Below, in pieces: positions 6,237 to 12,832 of a stretch of DNA of 12,832 bases. Made by a program: the position numbers and the translations under genes. Source of the stretch: CAYNJF01 sp964351745. Its GTDB lineage: Bacteria; Pseudomonadota; Gammaproteobacteria; Berkiellales; Berkiellaceae. The first letter of the stretch is position 1. Each line of letters begins with the position of its first letter. The notes below the pieces were generated by a model. The model worked only from the letters and a program-made list of their open reading frames with translations, did no database searches and was not told the DNA's origin. The DNA is taken from positions 1 through 12,832 of the forward strand of contig CAYGPI010000072.1 of the NCBI GenBank assembly GCA_964351745.1. The letters run 5' to 3'.

Positions 6237-6944
6237 ATGGAAGTTATACAGCATAGTTTTACATTATATAAAAAAGGCCTAAAAGGCTGCTTGCCGCTAT
6301 CTTTGATAATAGCCATGGGTATCAATGCCCCTTTTTTATTTTTTGAATACCAATCTCCGCTAGATTTTTTAGACACCTTGTTCACATGGCAAGATTACAA
6401 ATCAGGTTTGATGGTTACTTTTTGGGTTTTAACCTTTATTGGTCTAGAAAGTTTAATCATAAAGCTAAATAGTATTCATTCTGGTATGCCTAAGACAACA
6501 GCTGAAGCCATAAGCTCTGCCATCTCAGATTTCTTCCCACTATTGCTTGTTGCTGCTCTATATTCGATCATGATTGTATGCGGCATTGCATTCCTGGTGG
6601 TGCCTGGCATTATATTCAGCATCAGCCTGATGTTTGCCTTTATCATTAGGTTAATTGAGCATCATGATGTTTTTGAAAGTCTAATTAATAGTCATAAACT
6701 TGTTTGGGGCCATTGGTGGTATAGCTTACTCGTCTTAAGTGTTCCTATTTTACTCAACCTCATCGTGTTTCTTGCTATTTTCATCTCAACTGTCGGTATC
6801 TTAACTCATTTCTCTGAGACTTGGAGCCATGCTTATTTCTTCGCCTTTGTGCTCAACACAATTTTGCAAATATTTTTTATTCCCTTTATCCTGTCAACTG
6901 TCCTCTCATTATTTTATGATCTAAAAACAAAAAAATCCGTCTAA
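6237..6944 (+). CDS. Polytopic inner-membrane protein of unknown function (YciC/DUF975-like), 235 aa
   Basis: A hydrophobic protein with about six membrane segments, at roughly residues 19-36, 57-77, 100-117, 118-138, 162-185 and 200-225. The FLVVPGI turn (119-125) followed by a long helix and the segment VFESLINSHKLVWGHWW (145-161) resemble the repeated pattern of YciC/UPF0259, DUF975 and GDPD membrane-domain proteins, where a V-P-G-I turn and an A/E-x-L-x-x-S-x-x-L-V-x-G helix recur. I see only one clear copy here. The ATG at 6237 is the only usable start: an in-frame stop lies at 6207-6209 and no ribosome binding site is seen, so initiation may be weak or leader-dependent. It ends in a basic tail (DLKTKKSV). 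The phosphatase gene begins 15 bases later, implying one transcript. The family link is tentative and no function is assigned. Confidence 0.75.
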   Translation: MEVIQHSFTLYKKGLKGCLPLSLIIAMGINAPFLFFEYQSPLDFLDTLFTWQDYKSGLMVTFWVLTFIGLESLIIKLNSIHSGMPKTTAEAISSAISDFFPLLLVAALYSIMIVCGIAFLVVPGIIFSISLMFAFIIRLIEHHDVFESLINSHKLVWGHWWYSLLVLSVPILLNLIVFLAIFISTVGILTHFSETWSHAYFFAFVLNTILQIFFIPFILSTVLSLFYDLKTKKSV

Positions 6945-6959
6945 ACAAAGGATCGACTC

Positions 6960-7655
6960 ATGAAGCTCTTTCATCCTAAGCTAATATTAGCCGCCTTACT
7001 TGCATGCGCTCCCCTTGTTTCATTAGCTGACTGCAAGACTAGTGTAAGGCAAACCCCAGATTTAATTGAAAAATTAAACAGTTACTATGCCTCAGGTGAA
7101 TATATTAAAGAGCTAGAAAAAAAGACAATCGAAGCTAAAAATTATCTGGATAGAAGACTTGGACAGGGTGGTGAGGAAAAGCTAGCGATTGTTTTAGACA
7201 TTGATGAAACTGCGTTATCTAATGTTGAAGCTCTAAGACGCAATCATTATTCAACAAACATGCAAGCCTTCACGGCAAATTATTTATTTACCAAGTTGCC
7301 TTCCATAGGTCCGACACTAGGGCTCTTTCATTACGCCAAAAGACGAGGCGTTGATGTTTTCTTTGTCACTTCTAGACCTAATGTGCCAGAAGTAATTAAT
7401 GCAACTGTCGCCAATTTGAAGCAGGCCGGCTACAGTGACTGGAAAGAGCTTTACTTAAAGCCCATTGAAGACAACACCCTATCTAGCGCTACGTTCAAGA
7501 AAAGTATGCGCCAGAAAATTCAAGACATGGGATACACCATCGTTTTAAACATCGGTGATCAACAAAGTGATGTGGCAGGTGGACTTGCTGAGCTTGCAGT
7601 CAAGTATCCCAACCCCTTTTATCTTAATGTTCCTGATGGCTCTGTATTTGGGTAA
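6960..7655 (+). CDS. Secreted HAD-superfamily acid phosphatase (class B-like), 231 aa
   Basis: The protein belongs to the HAD acid phosphatase group (PF03767-like: bacterial acid phosphatases and plant vegetative storage proteins), which hydrolyse phosphomonoesters outside the cytoplasm. A signal peptide is clear: K2-K7 region, hydrophobic stretch LILAALLACAPLV, and probable signal peptidase I cleavage after A23 (SLA/DC). The four HAD motifs are in order: DIDET (80-84, nucleophile D80 and acid/base D82), VTSRP (136-140), lysine in FKKSMRQK (K180/K181), and IGDQQSD (198-204, with D200 and D204). ATG 6960 has AAGGA seven bases upstream. The total length is usual for the family. It follows the membrane protein by 15 bases, probably as an operon. 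Similar enzymes occur in Legionella-like bacteria; possible roles are phosphate scavenging or acting on host phosphoesters, both inferred. All catalytic residues are intact. Confidence 0.93.
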   Translation: MKLFHPKLILAALLACAPLVSLADCKTSVRQTPDLIEKLNSYYASGEYIKELEKKTIEAKNYLDRRLGQGGEEKLAIVLDIDETALSNVEALRRNHYSTNMQAFTANYLFTKLPSIGPTLGLFHYAKRRGVDVFFVTSRPNVPEVINATVANLKQAGYSDWKELYLKPIEDNTLSSATFKKSMRQKIQDMGYTIVLNIGDQQSDVAGGLAELAVKYPNPFYLNVPDGSVFG

Positions 7656-7687
7656 GAAACTTACTTAACATCAGAAAATGATGACTA

Positions 7688-7731
7688 GATATCGAGCCTT
7701 GGCCAAGTAACTTAGGCTAAGACTCGATATC
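7688..7731. terminator. 17-bp stem hairpin after the phosphatase gene (putative terminator, no U-tract)
   Basis: Arms 7688-7704 (GATATCGAGCCTTGGCC) and 7715-7731 (GGCTAAGACTCGATATC) pair over 17 positions with one C-A mismatch and one G-U wobble; the loop (7705-7714) can add AAG/CTT pairs. It sits 32 bases after the phosphatase stop, a natural place for transcription to end, but the following bases (ATGGATAGG) contain no T-run. It could alternatively be a 3' stabiliser or a copy of a dispersed palindromic repeat. Confidence 0.5.
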
Positions 7732-7834
7732 ATGGATAGGTTTGAGCGCGAAGCAGACATTAAACAATAACTCCTTAGTTTTAAGACGATCACCCTTATA
7801 CTTCAACGAATTCTAAAAATTCCGAGCACTTTCC

Positions 7835-7864
7835 TTGTCGCAACCTAAAGCAATCCTTTAGAAT
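7835..7864 (+). promoter_or_regulatory. Probable sigma70 promoter of the liv operon
   Basis: TTGTCG (7835-7840) and TAGAAT (7859-7864, five of six consensus bases) are separated by 18 bases. This would start transcription near 7871, about 27 bases before the GTG of livK. The spacer contains a small inverted repeat, CTAAAG (7845-7850) and CTTTAG (7856-7861), that overlaps the -10 box. Assigned by consensus only. Confidence 0.5.
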
Positions 7865-7866
7865 AG

Positions 7867-7878
7867 AAGTGATCACTT
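7867..7878. promoter_or_regulatory. 12-bp perfect palindrome at the expected liv transcription start (candidate operator)
   Basis: AAGTGATCACTT is a perfect palindrome placed just after the predicted -10 box and spanning the expected start point. This is a typical position for a repressor site. The regulator is unknown and no regulator gene lies beside the operon. It may also be a chance palindrome in AT-rich DNA. Confidence 0.35.
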
Positions 7879-7897
7879 TAATAAAGGGAATTAGCTT

Positions 7898-9043
7898 GTG
7901 AACAAAACTCGTCTGCGATTTTCAATGCTTGCTATCTTTATGGCGGCATTTTCAATGCCTATTCTTGCTGAAAATATCAAAATTGGTGTTGCGGGACCGC
8001 ACTCTGGAGCGTATGCAGCATTTGGAGAGCAATTATGGGTAGGCGCAGAGCAAGCAGCTAAAGATATTAACGCCAATGGTGGCATTAATAATCATCAAAT
8101 AGAGCTTATCAAGGCTGATGATGCTTGTGAACCTAAGCAAGCTGTAGCCGTTGCTAACCGTATCATTGATAACGATCAAGTCGTTGCTGTCATAGGTCAT
8201 TTCTGTTCTTCTTCAACCATTCCAGCATCCGACATCTATGCAGATGCAGGTGTTGTTATGATTACTCCCGCTTCAACAAACCCTACTGTTACAGATAGAG
8301 GGATTAATACGGTTTTCAGAACTTGTGGGCGTGATGATCAGCAAGGTAGCGTTGCAGCTGAATTTATTCACAACCATCTTAAAGCAAAAAATGTTGCTGT
8401 CATCCATGATAAAGATACTTATGGCAAAGGACTCGCCGATGCTATGAAGATTAGGCTCGAAGAACTAGGCCAAACAACATCACTTTATGAAGGGTTAACT
8501 CGCGGTGAAAAAGATTTTAATGCACTGATAACCAAACTTAAGCAAGTGAAAGCCGATGCTTTATATTTTGGCGGATTGCATACTGAAGCTGGCCCATTAG
8601 TACGTCAACTTAGAGAGCAAGGCTCCAATATTCCTTTCATCTCTGGCGATGGCATCGTTTCTGAAGATTTTGTCACAGCCGCTGGTGGTCAAAGTGCCGT
8701 TGAGGGTGTCTATATGACTTTTGGCTCCGACCCAAGAAAAATCCCTCAAGGCCAAGCGGTTGTTAAGGAATTCAGAAAGAATGGTTTTGAGCCAGAAGGC
8801 TATACCTTATATGCCTATGCCACGATGGAAATCTTAGCAAAAGCTATAAAAGAAGTTGGGGATGATGGTGACGCCATGGCTAAGTGGCTCAAAGAAAACT
8901 CTGTTAATACCATTATTGGACCTCAAGCTTGGGATGAAAAGGGAGATTTAAAAAAATCTAACTATGTCATTTATAAATGGAACGGCAAAGGTAGTTATAG
9001 TGAACTTCCCTTAAATACCAATCCACAACCAGAAAATCCTTAA
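7898..9043 (+). CDS. livK: Branched-chain amino acid ABC transporter, periplasmic binding protein
   Basis: Periplasmic receptor that captures leucine, isoleucine, valine (and possibly related amino acids) and delivers them to LivHM. GTG at 7898 is the start: AAGGGA (7885-7890) is 7 bases upstream. A type I signal peptide covers residues 1-24 (basic MNKTRLRF, hydrophobic core, cleavage at ILA/EN). The mature protein opens with IKIGVAGPHSGAYA, as in LivJ/LivK/BraC. C77 and C103 match the family's disulfide pair, and the ligand loop GHFCSSSTIPASDIY (100-114) is intact. YFGGLH aligns with the YGG ligand tyrosine region. SGDG appears where E. coli LivJ has GPEG, so an aspartate or shifted residue may contact the ligand amino group; Pseudomonas BraC-like proteins seem closer here. 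The WDEKGDL motif near the end is conserved. The total is 381 aa. It heads the liv operon. Exact amino acid preference cannot be read from sequence. Confidence 0.94.
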   Translation: MNKTRLRFSMLAIFMAAFSMPILAENIKIGVAGPHSGAYAAFGEQLWVGAEQAAKDINANGGINNHQIELIKADDACEPKQAVAVANRIIDNDQVVAVIGHFCSSSTIPASDIYADAGVVMITPASTNPTVTDRGINTVFRTCGRDDQQGSVAAEFIHNHLKAKNVAVIHDKDTYGKGLADAMKIRLEELGQTTSLYEGLTRGEKDFNALITKLKQVKADALYFGGLHTEAGPLVRQLREQGSNIPFISGDGIVSEDFVTAAGGQSAVEGVYMTFGSDPRKIPQGQAVVKEFRKNGFEPEGYTLYAYATMEILAKAIKEVGDDGDAMAKWLKENSVNTIIGPQAWDEKGDLKKSNYVIYKWNGKGSYSELPLNTNPQPENP

Positions 9044-9044
9044 G

Positions 9045-9971
9045 ATGATGAGTTTAGATTGGGCTGTTTTAGGCCAACAACTTATCAATGGTATTGTTTT
9101 AGGCTCAATCTATGGATTAATCGCCATTGGCTACACCATGGTCTATGGCATTATTGGTATGATTAATTTTGCACATGGCGAAATTTATATGTTATCAGCC
9201 TATTTGTGTGCTATTTTTCTCGGCCTGTTTTCCTTACTCGGCATAGATAGTTTAACGATTTCCTTGTTTTTAACCTTTATTTTAACTATCTTTATCACCG
9301 GCCTCTATGGTTTAACCATTGAAAAATTAGCTTACAGACCGCTTAGAGGCTCCACAAGGTTAGCGCCTTTAATTTCTGCCATCGGTATTTCTCTATTTTT
9401 ACAAAATTATGTCCGTATTGGGCAAGGCGCTCGTTCTCAAGGTGTCCCTTCAATCATTGATGGGCATTTTCGGATCGGAAATGCTGAGCATTTTATACAA
9501 ATTAGTATGATTCAAGTCATCATTATTGCCGTATCCATCCTTAGCATGATTGGCTTAAACATTCTCATAAAAAAAACAATGCTTGGCAAAGCGATGCGAG
9601 CAACGCAACAAGACATGAAGATGGCGGCTATTCTTGGGATCCCAACAGATAAAATCATTCCTATGGTCTTTGTTATCGGTGCTGTGATGGCAGCCATTGC
9701 CGGGATTTTGGTCTCTCTTAACTATGGCTCCTTTAACTTTCATATTGGCTTCATCATTGGTATTAAAGCCTTTACCGCAGCTGTGCTAGGTGGTATTGGA
9801 TCTCTACCAGGCGCGATGCTTGGCGGGTTAATTTTAGGACTATCGGAATCTCTCTTTTCAGGATTCGTCAATGTTGACTATAAAGATGTGTTTGCCTTTT
9901 CAATTTTAATCATTGTGCTTATTTTTAAACCAAGTGGACTGCTTGGTGCGCCTCAAGTGGAAAAAGTATAA
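9045..9971 (+). CDS. livH: Branched-chain amino acid ABC transporter permease LivH
   Basis: Inner-membrane permease that pairs with LivM to form the amino acid channel. Its length (308 aa) equals E. coli LivH, and the similarity runs end to end: IAIGYTMVYGIIGMINFAHGE (27-46), LAPLISAIGISLFLQNYV (106-123), the cytoplasmic EAA-like loop GKAMRATQQDMKMAAILGI (181-199) that docks on the ATPase, MKAFTAAVLGGIGS-like GIKAFTAAVLGGIGSLPGAM, and the identical C-terminal tail VEKV. About eight membrane helices are evident. The ATG at 9045 starts one base after the livK stop, with a second ATG at 9048. No strong ribosome binding site precedes either, so translation probably relies on ribosomes finishing livK. 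All family features are present. Confidence 0.95.
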   Translation: MMSLDWAVLGQQLINGIVLGSIYGLIAIGYTMVYGIIGMINFAHGEIYMLSAYLCAIFLGLFSLLGIDSLTISLFLTFILTIFITGLYGLTIEKLAYRPLRGSTRLAPLISAIGISLFLQNYVRIGQGARSQGVPSIIDGHFRIGNAEHFIQISMIQVIIIAVSILSMIGLNILIKKTMLGKAMRATQQDMKMAAILGIPTDKIIPMVFVIGAVMAAIAGILVSLNYGSFNFHIGFIIGIKAFTAAVLGGIGSLPGAMLGGLILGLSESLFSGFVNVDYKDVFAFSILIIVLIFKPSGLLGAPQVEKV

Positions 9972-11225
9972 ATGAATATTAAAAAAATCAGCCTTCACTC
10001 ATTAAAAATAGGATTGATTGCTTTTCTCTTGCTTGGCCCTATCACTGGACTTATCTTAAAAGGGTTTGATATTGAAGTTCATCTTCAACGCCCTATCCTT
10101 ATCTCATTAAGTCTCATGATCTTATATTTTGTAGGCAGCCTATTGGCCAATACAAATCAAGGTCAAAGCATGCTTCAAAAGTTTAATCAAAATAAAGATA
10201 AGCATACACGAGTCGGCACCCCTAAAGAAAAAACTCATTGGTGGCTTGTTTTAGCATTCTTAGCATCCCTGTCTGTCCCCTTACTGGTTAATAAATACTG
10301 GCTAGGTGTGGCTATTTTAGCCATGATCTATGTGCTATTGGGGCTTGGCTTAAATATTGTTGTGGGACTTGCTGGCCTCCTAGATTTAGGGTTTGTAGCT
10401 TTTTACGCTGTCGGTGCTTATACCTACGCTCTTGGGGCTGAATATTTTAACTTAGGATTTTGGTTAGCTCTGCCCTTGGGGGCCATTTTAGCCGGTGGTT
10501 TTGGCGCGATCTTAGGGTTTCCAGTCCTTCGAATGCATGGTGACTACTTAGCCATCGTGACGTTAGGGTTTGGTGAGATTATTCGCTTAGTCCTTAACAA
10601 CTGGTCCAGTTTTACACATGGCCCCAATGGCCTCTCAGCCCCCCTTCCTACTTTTTTAGGCCTCGAATTTAACCGAAGAGCCAAACAGGGCGGCACGCCT
10701 TTTCATGAATATTTTAACTTGTCCTATCAAAGTGAATTTAAATATATTTTTATTTATATCATTTTACTGATAGCCGTTTGTTTGGTGCTAAGGCTTGTGA
10801 CCAGACTCCAAAAAATGCCCTTAGGAAGGGCTTGGGAAGCTTTACGTGAAGATGAGATTGCTTGCCGCTCTCTTGGTATCAATCACGTGACTACAAAATT
10901 ATCCGCTTTTAGTATGGGCGCCATGATTGGTGGTATTGGAGGTGTCTTTTTTGCTGCCTTTCAAGGTTTTATCAATCCATCTTCTTTTACTTTTATGGAA
11001 TCAGCCATTATTTTGGCTATTGTGGTTTTAGGCGGTATGGGCTCAACTTTAGGTGTTGTCATAGCAGCGATTGCACTGACCTTGCTTCCTGAAGCTTTAA
11101 GAGAGTTCTCGCATTATCGTATGCTTGCTTTCGGAGCTCTCATGGTACTGATGATGATATGGAGACCAAGAGGTTTGGTTAGAATGACACGACAATGGTT
11201 TAAACACCCAAGACTCAAATCATGA
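9972..11225 (+). CDS. livM: Branched-chain amino acid ABC transporter permease LivM
   Basis: Second permease subunit of the liv transporter, 417 aa against 425 in E. coli. As in gamma-proteobacterial LivM, it has an N-terminal extension (about residues 1-105) with two hydrophobic segments before the permease core. The core begins with GLGLNIVVGLAGLLDLGFVA (124-143), FYAVGAYTYAL, and the RMHGDYLAIVTLGFGEI stretch (187-203). The EAA-like coupling loop is GRAWEALREDEIACRSLGI (285-303), followed by AFSMGAMIGGIGGVFFAAFQG and ILAIVVLGGMGSTLG. Its ATG directly abuts the livH TAA stop (TAAATG), and its own TGA overlaps the livG start as ATGA (11222-11225), so the three genes are translationally coupled. 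No disruption is seen. Confidence 0.94.
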   Translation: MNIKKISLHSLKIGLIAFLLLGPITGLILKGFDIEVHLQRPILISLSLMILYFVGSLLANTNQGQSMLQKFNQNKDKHTRVGTPKEKTHWWLVLAFLASLSVPLLVNKYWLGVAILAMIYVLLGLGLNIVVGLAGLLDLGFVAFYAVGAYTYALGAEYFNLGFWLALPLGAILAGGFGAILGFPVLRMHGDYLAIVTLGFGEIIRLVLNNWSSFTHGPNGLSAPLPTFLGLEFNRRAKQGGTPFHEYFNLSYQSEFKYIFIYIILLIAVCLVLRLVTRLQKMPLGRAWEALREDEIACRSLGINHVTTKLSAFSMGAMIGGIGGVFFAAFQGFINPSSFTFMESAIILAIVVLGGMGSTLGVVIAAIALTLLPEALREFSHYRMLAFGALMVLMMIWRPRGLVRMTRQWFKHPRLKS

Positions 11226-12136
11226 ATAACACGAATATATCGCCACTTTTAACCATCAAACATTTATCCATGTCTTTTGGAGGCATTTGTGCTCTCAACG
11301 ATTTAAATTTAGAGATCCCAAAAAACCAAATCACAGCCATCATTGGGCCCAATGGTGCAGGCAAAACAACTTTGTTTAACTGCCTCACTGGTTTCTATCA
11401 AGCTCAAACAGGGCAGCTTCTTTTTCAGCATAAACAAAAAATAATAAATCTTGAAAAAAGACTAGGCCAACCTTTTAAAACCTCTCACATCTTACATCCT
11501 TTACAGGCTTGTGAAACACTCTATTATAAAATGTTTGGTGGCTCCCATAAAATTGCTCAAATGGGCATTGCTAGAACTTTTCAAAATATTCGACTCTTTA
11601 AAGAAATGTCTGTCATCGAGAATCTATTGGTTGCGCAGCATTTGCAAATTAACCGCAATATCATATCCGGCATATTAAATACTAAAGCTTATCAAAACAG
11701 CTTGAATCAAGCTGTTGAAAAAGCTTATGACTGGTTAGACTTGTTTGATTTAAGTAAGGATGGTAATCGCTTGGCTGGTGAGTTACCTTATGGTAAACAG
11801 CGTCATCTTGAAATCGCTAGAAGTCTTTGCACCAATCCTTTACTTATTTGCCTCGATGAGCCCGCAGCAGGGCTTAATCCTTCTGAGACAGCTCATTTAT
11901 CTGAGATCATTATTCGTCTACAAAAAGAATATGGTTTAACGTTTCTATTAATTGAGCATGATATGTCCATGATCATGAAGATATCCGATACTATCTACGT
12001 TTTAGATCATGGCGAAATCATTAGCCACGGCGACCCAACGTATATCGCCAATGATCCAAAAGTTATCGAGGCTTATCTTGGAATCTGTGAAGACTCAACA
12101 CAAGGAGATTTCCATGATAAAGCAGCCATTACTTAG
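11222..12136 (+). CDS. livG: Branched-chain amino acid ABC transporter ATPase LivG (with internal insertion), 304 aa
   Basis: One of the two cytoplasmic ATPases driving the liv transporter. Motifs present: Walker A GPNGAGKTT (42-50), Q-loop Q121 in ARTFQNIRLF, LivG-type signature LPYGKQRHLEIAR (188-200), Walker B LICLDEP (208-214) with AAGLNP, and H-loop H246 in IEHDM. At 304 aa it is about 50 longer than E. coli LivG (255 aa). Around 30 extra residues lie between the Walker A region and the Q-loop (approximately 76-108), carrying two histidines and a cysteine (HILHPLQACETLYYKMFGG). About 17 more follow AYLG at the C-terminus, where the gene overlaps livF by 23 bases. Flanking LivG sequence is well conserved, so the insertion is not a frameshift scar. 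Somewhat longer LivG variants may exist in other proteobacteria; I cannot check. The role is certain; the effect of the insertion is not. Confidence 0.93.
   Translation: MNNTNISPLLTIKHLSMSFGGICALNDLNLEIPKNQITAIIGPNGAGKTTLFNCLTGFYQAQTGQLLFQHKQKIINLEKRLGQPFKTSHILHPLQACETLYYKMFGGSHKIAQMGIARTFQNIRLFKEMSVIENLLVAQHLQINRNIISGILNTKAYQNSLNQAVEKAYDWLDLFDLSKDGNRLAGELPYGKQRHLEIARSLCTNPLLICLDEPAAGLNPSETAHLSEIIIRLQKEYGLTFLLIEHDMSMIMKISDTIYVLDHGEIISHGDPTYIANDPKVIEAYLGICEDSTQGDFHDKAAIT
12102..12107 (+). promoter_or_regulatory. Strong ribosome binding site for livF inside livG
   Basis: AAGGAG lies 6 bases before the livF ATG and within the coding sequence of livG. It is the best Shine-Dalgarno match in the liv operon and decides the livF start. 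It lets livF be translated independently, unlike livH and livM, which seem to depend on coupling. Confidence 0.75.
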
Positions 12137-12832
12137 CTTCAAGCATATCCATGCTCAATATGGTGCCATTAAAGCCCTCCACGATGTAAGCCTTGACATT
12201 ATGCCGGGCGAAATTGTGACGATGATCGGTGCCAATGGTGCAGGTAAATCAACCCTACTGATGAGTCTCTTTTCACAACCTAAGATTAGCCAAGGAGAAA
12301 TCCTATTTGAAGGCAAACCTATCCATCAGCTTGATACTCATCTTATTGCTAAACAACGGATTAGTGTTTCTCCAGAGGGACGCCGAATTTTTCCCCAGAT
12401 GACAACCAAAGAGAATTTAGAGCTTGGTGCGCTTCACCTTCAAAATAAACAACTTTTAAATCGTAAAATTGAAAGCTTGTATGCTCTTTTCCCTATTCTT
12501 GCAAAGCGAAGTCTTCAGCGAGCAGGTACCCTATCTGGAGGGGAGCAACAAATGCTTGCGATGGCCAGAAGTCTCATGGCTGAGCCTAAACTATTTTTAC
12601 TTGATGAGCCAAGCCTAGGCTTAGCACCAAGAATATCTAAGCAAATTTTCTCAATTTTAAAAGATATCAATCAACATGGGACGACTATCTTTTTAGTTGA
12701 GCAAAATGCCCATGCAGCCTTGAATATTGCCGATCGAGGATATGTCCTTACCAATGGAAAAATTTCAGCCCAGGGGACCGGTCAAGAGTTGCTTAATCAA
12801 TATGATATTAAAAAGGAATATTTAGGCGGGTA
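12114..12832 (+). CDS. livF: Branched-chain amino acid ABC transporter ATPase LivF (stop codon cut by window edge)
   Basis: The second ATPase of the liv transporter. ATG 12114 follows AAGGAG (12102-12107) with 6 bases spacing, inside the end of livG and in another frame. The frame reads 239 residues to the window end, finishing in EYLGG, the same ending as E. coli LivF (237 aa). The last two bases are TA, so the stop (TAA or TAG) is almost certainly missing one base only. Motifs: Walker A GANGAGKST (39-47), the LivF-type SPEGRRIF (86-93) at the Q-loop, signature LSGGEQQ (140-146), Walker B LFLLDEP (160-166) with SLGLAP. VEQN (195-198) has glutamine in place of the usual switch histidine, as is normal for LivF. 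It completes a full livKHMGF set. Any terminator lies beyond the window. Confidence 0.94.
   Translation, partial: MIKQPLLSFKHIHAQYGAIKALHDVSLDIMPGEIVTMIGANGAGKSTLLMSLFSQPKISQGEILFEGKPIHQLDTHLIAKQRISVSPEGRRIFPQMTTKENLELGALHLQNKQLLNRKIESLYALFPILAKRSLQRAGTLSGGEQQMLAMARSLMAEPKLFLLDEPSLGLAPRISKQIFSILKDINQHGTTIFLVEQNAHAALNIADRGYVLTNGKISAQGTGQELLNQYDIKKEYLGG

Noticed and set aside
7020..7035. Lipoprotein signal at LADC in the phosphatase
   Set aside because: Aspartate immediately before the cysteine does not fit a lipobox; a signal peptidase I site after SLA is a better reading.
7732..7770. 12-codon open frame starting directly after the hairpin
   Set aside because: It is too short and has no ribosome binding site of its own; its first bases follow the hairpin arm by chance as far as I can tell.
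7891..8085. Minus-strand open frame opposite livK
   Set aside because: It is complementary to the signal peptide and N-terminus of livK; a shadow.
9512..9743. Two overlapping minus-strand frames inside livH
   Set aside because: Both are shadows of a well-conserved permease gene.

Overview
The window is AT-rich, densely coded, ordinary bacterial DNA with short intergenic gaps. The best family matches point to a gammaproteobacterium: a YadG/YadH-type ABC pair and a complete livKHMGF branched-chain amino acid transport operon, both close in length and motif to their enterobacterial and pseudomonad counterparts. A eukaryote-like sphingosine-1-phosphate lyase suggests a lineage living with or inside eukaryotic cells; Legionella-like bacteria are the known precedent. 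That placement is inference, because there is no rRNA or other marker gene here.

Left part (1-2011). The window opens inside a Pif1-type helicase gene whose C-terminus looks like a WYL domain. It converges on a small unrecognised gene on the minus strand (127 aa). A 261-base AT-rich gap follows, then a minus-strand DUF4442 (hotdog thioesterase-like) gene.

Centre (2012-6066). A 77-base divergent spacer separates the DUF4442 gene from the plus-strand sphingosine-1-phosphate lyase. The lyase meets a minus-strand run, yadG-yadH-GAF, tail to tail. A perfect 14-bp-stem hairpin lies in the 52-base gap between them. YadG (ATPase) and YadH (permease) overlap by 4 bases and form an exporter of unknown substrate; the stand-alone GAF protein lies 51 bases downstream, probably on the same transcript.

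Right part (6237-12832). A six-helix membrane protein gene is followed 15 bases later by a secreted HAD acid phosphatase. After a strong hairpin and a likely promoter region with a 12-bp palindrome comes livK-livH-livM-livG-livF. Its genes are adjacent or overlapping, and the window ends one base short of the probable livF stop codon. LivK binds branched-chain amino acids in the periplasm, LivH/LivM form the channel, and LivG/LivF supply ATP hydrolysis.

The item most worth a second look is the lyase. It keeps the eukaryotic-type juxtamembrane linker and the PLP core, but has lost several residues that I recall as conserved around the catalytic lysine and the substrate site. I see no clearly new multi-gene system, no CRISPR array, no tRNA or rRNA, and no intact mobile element.
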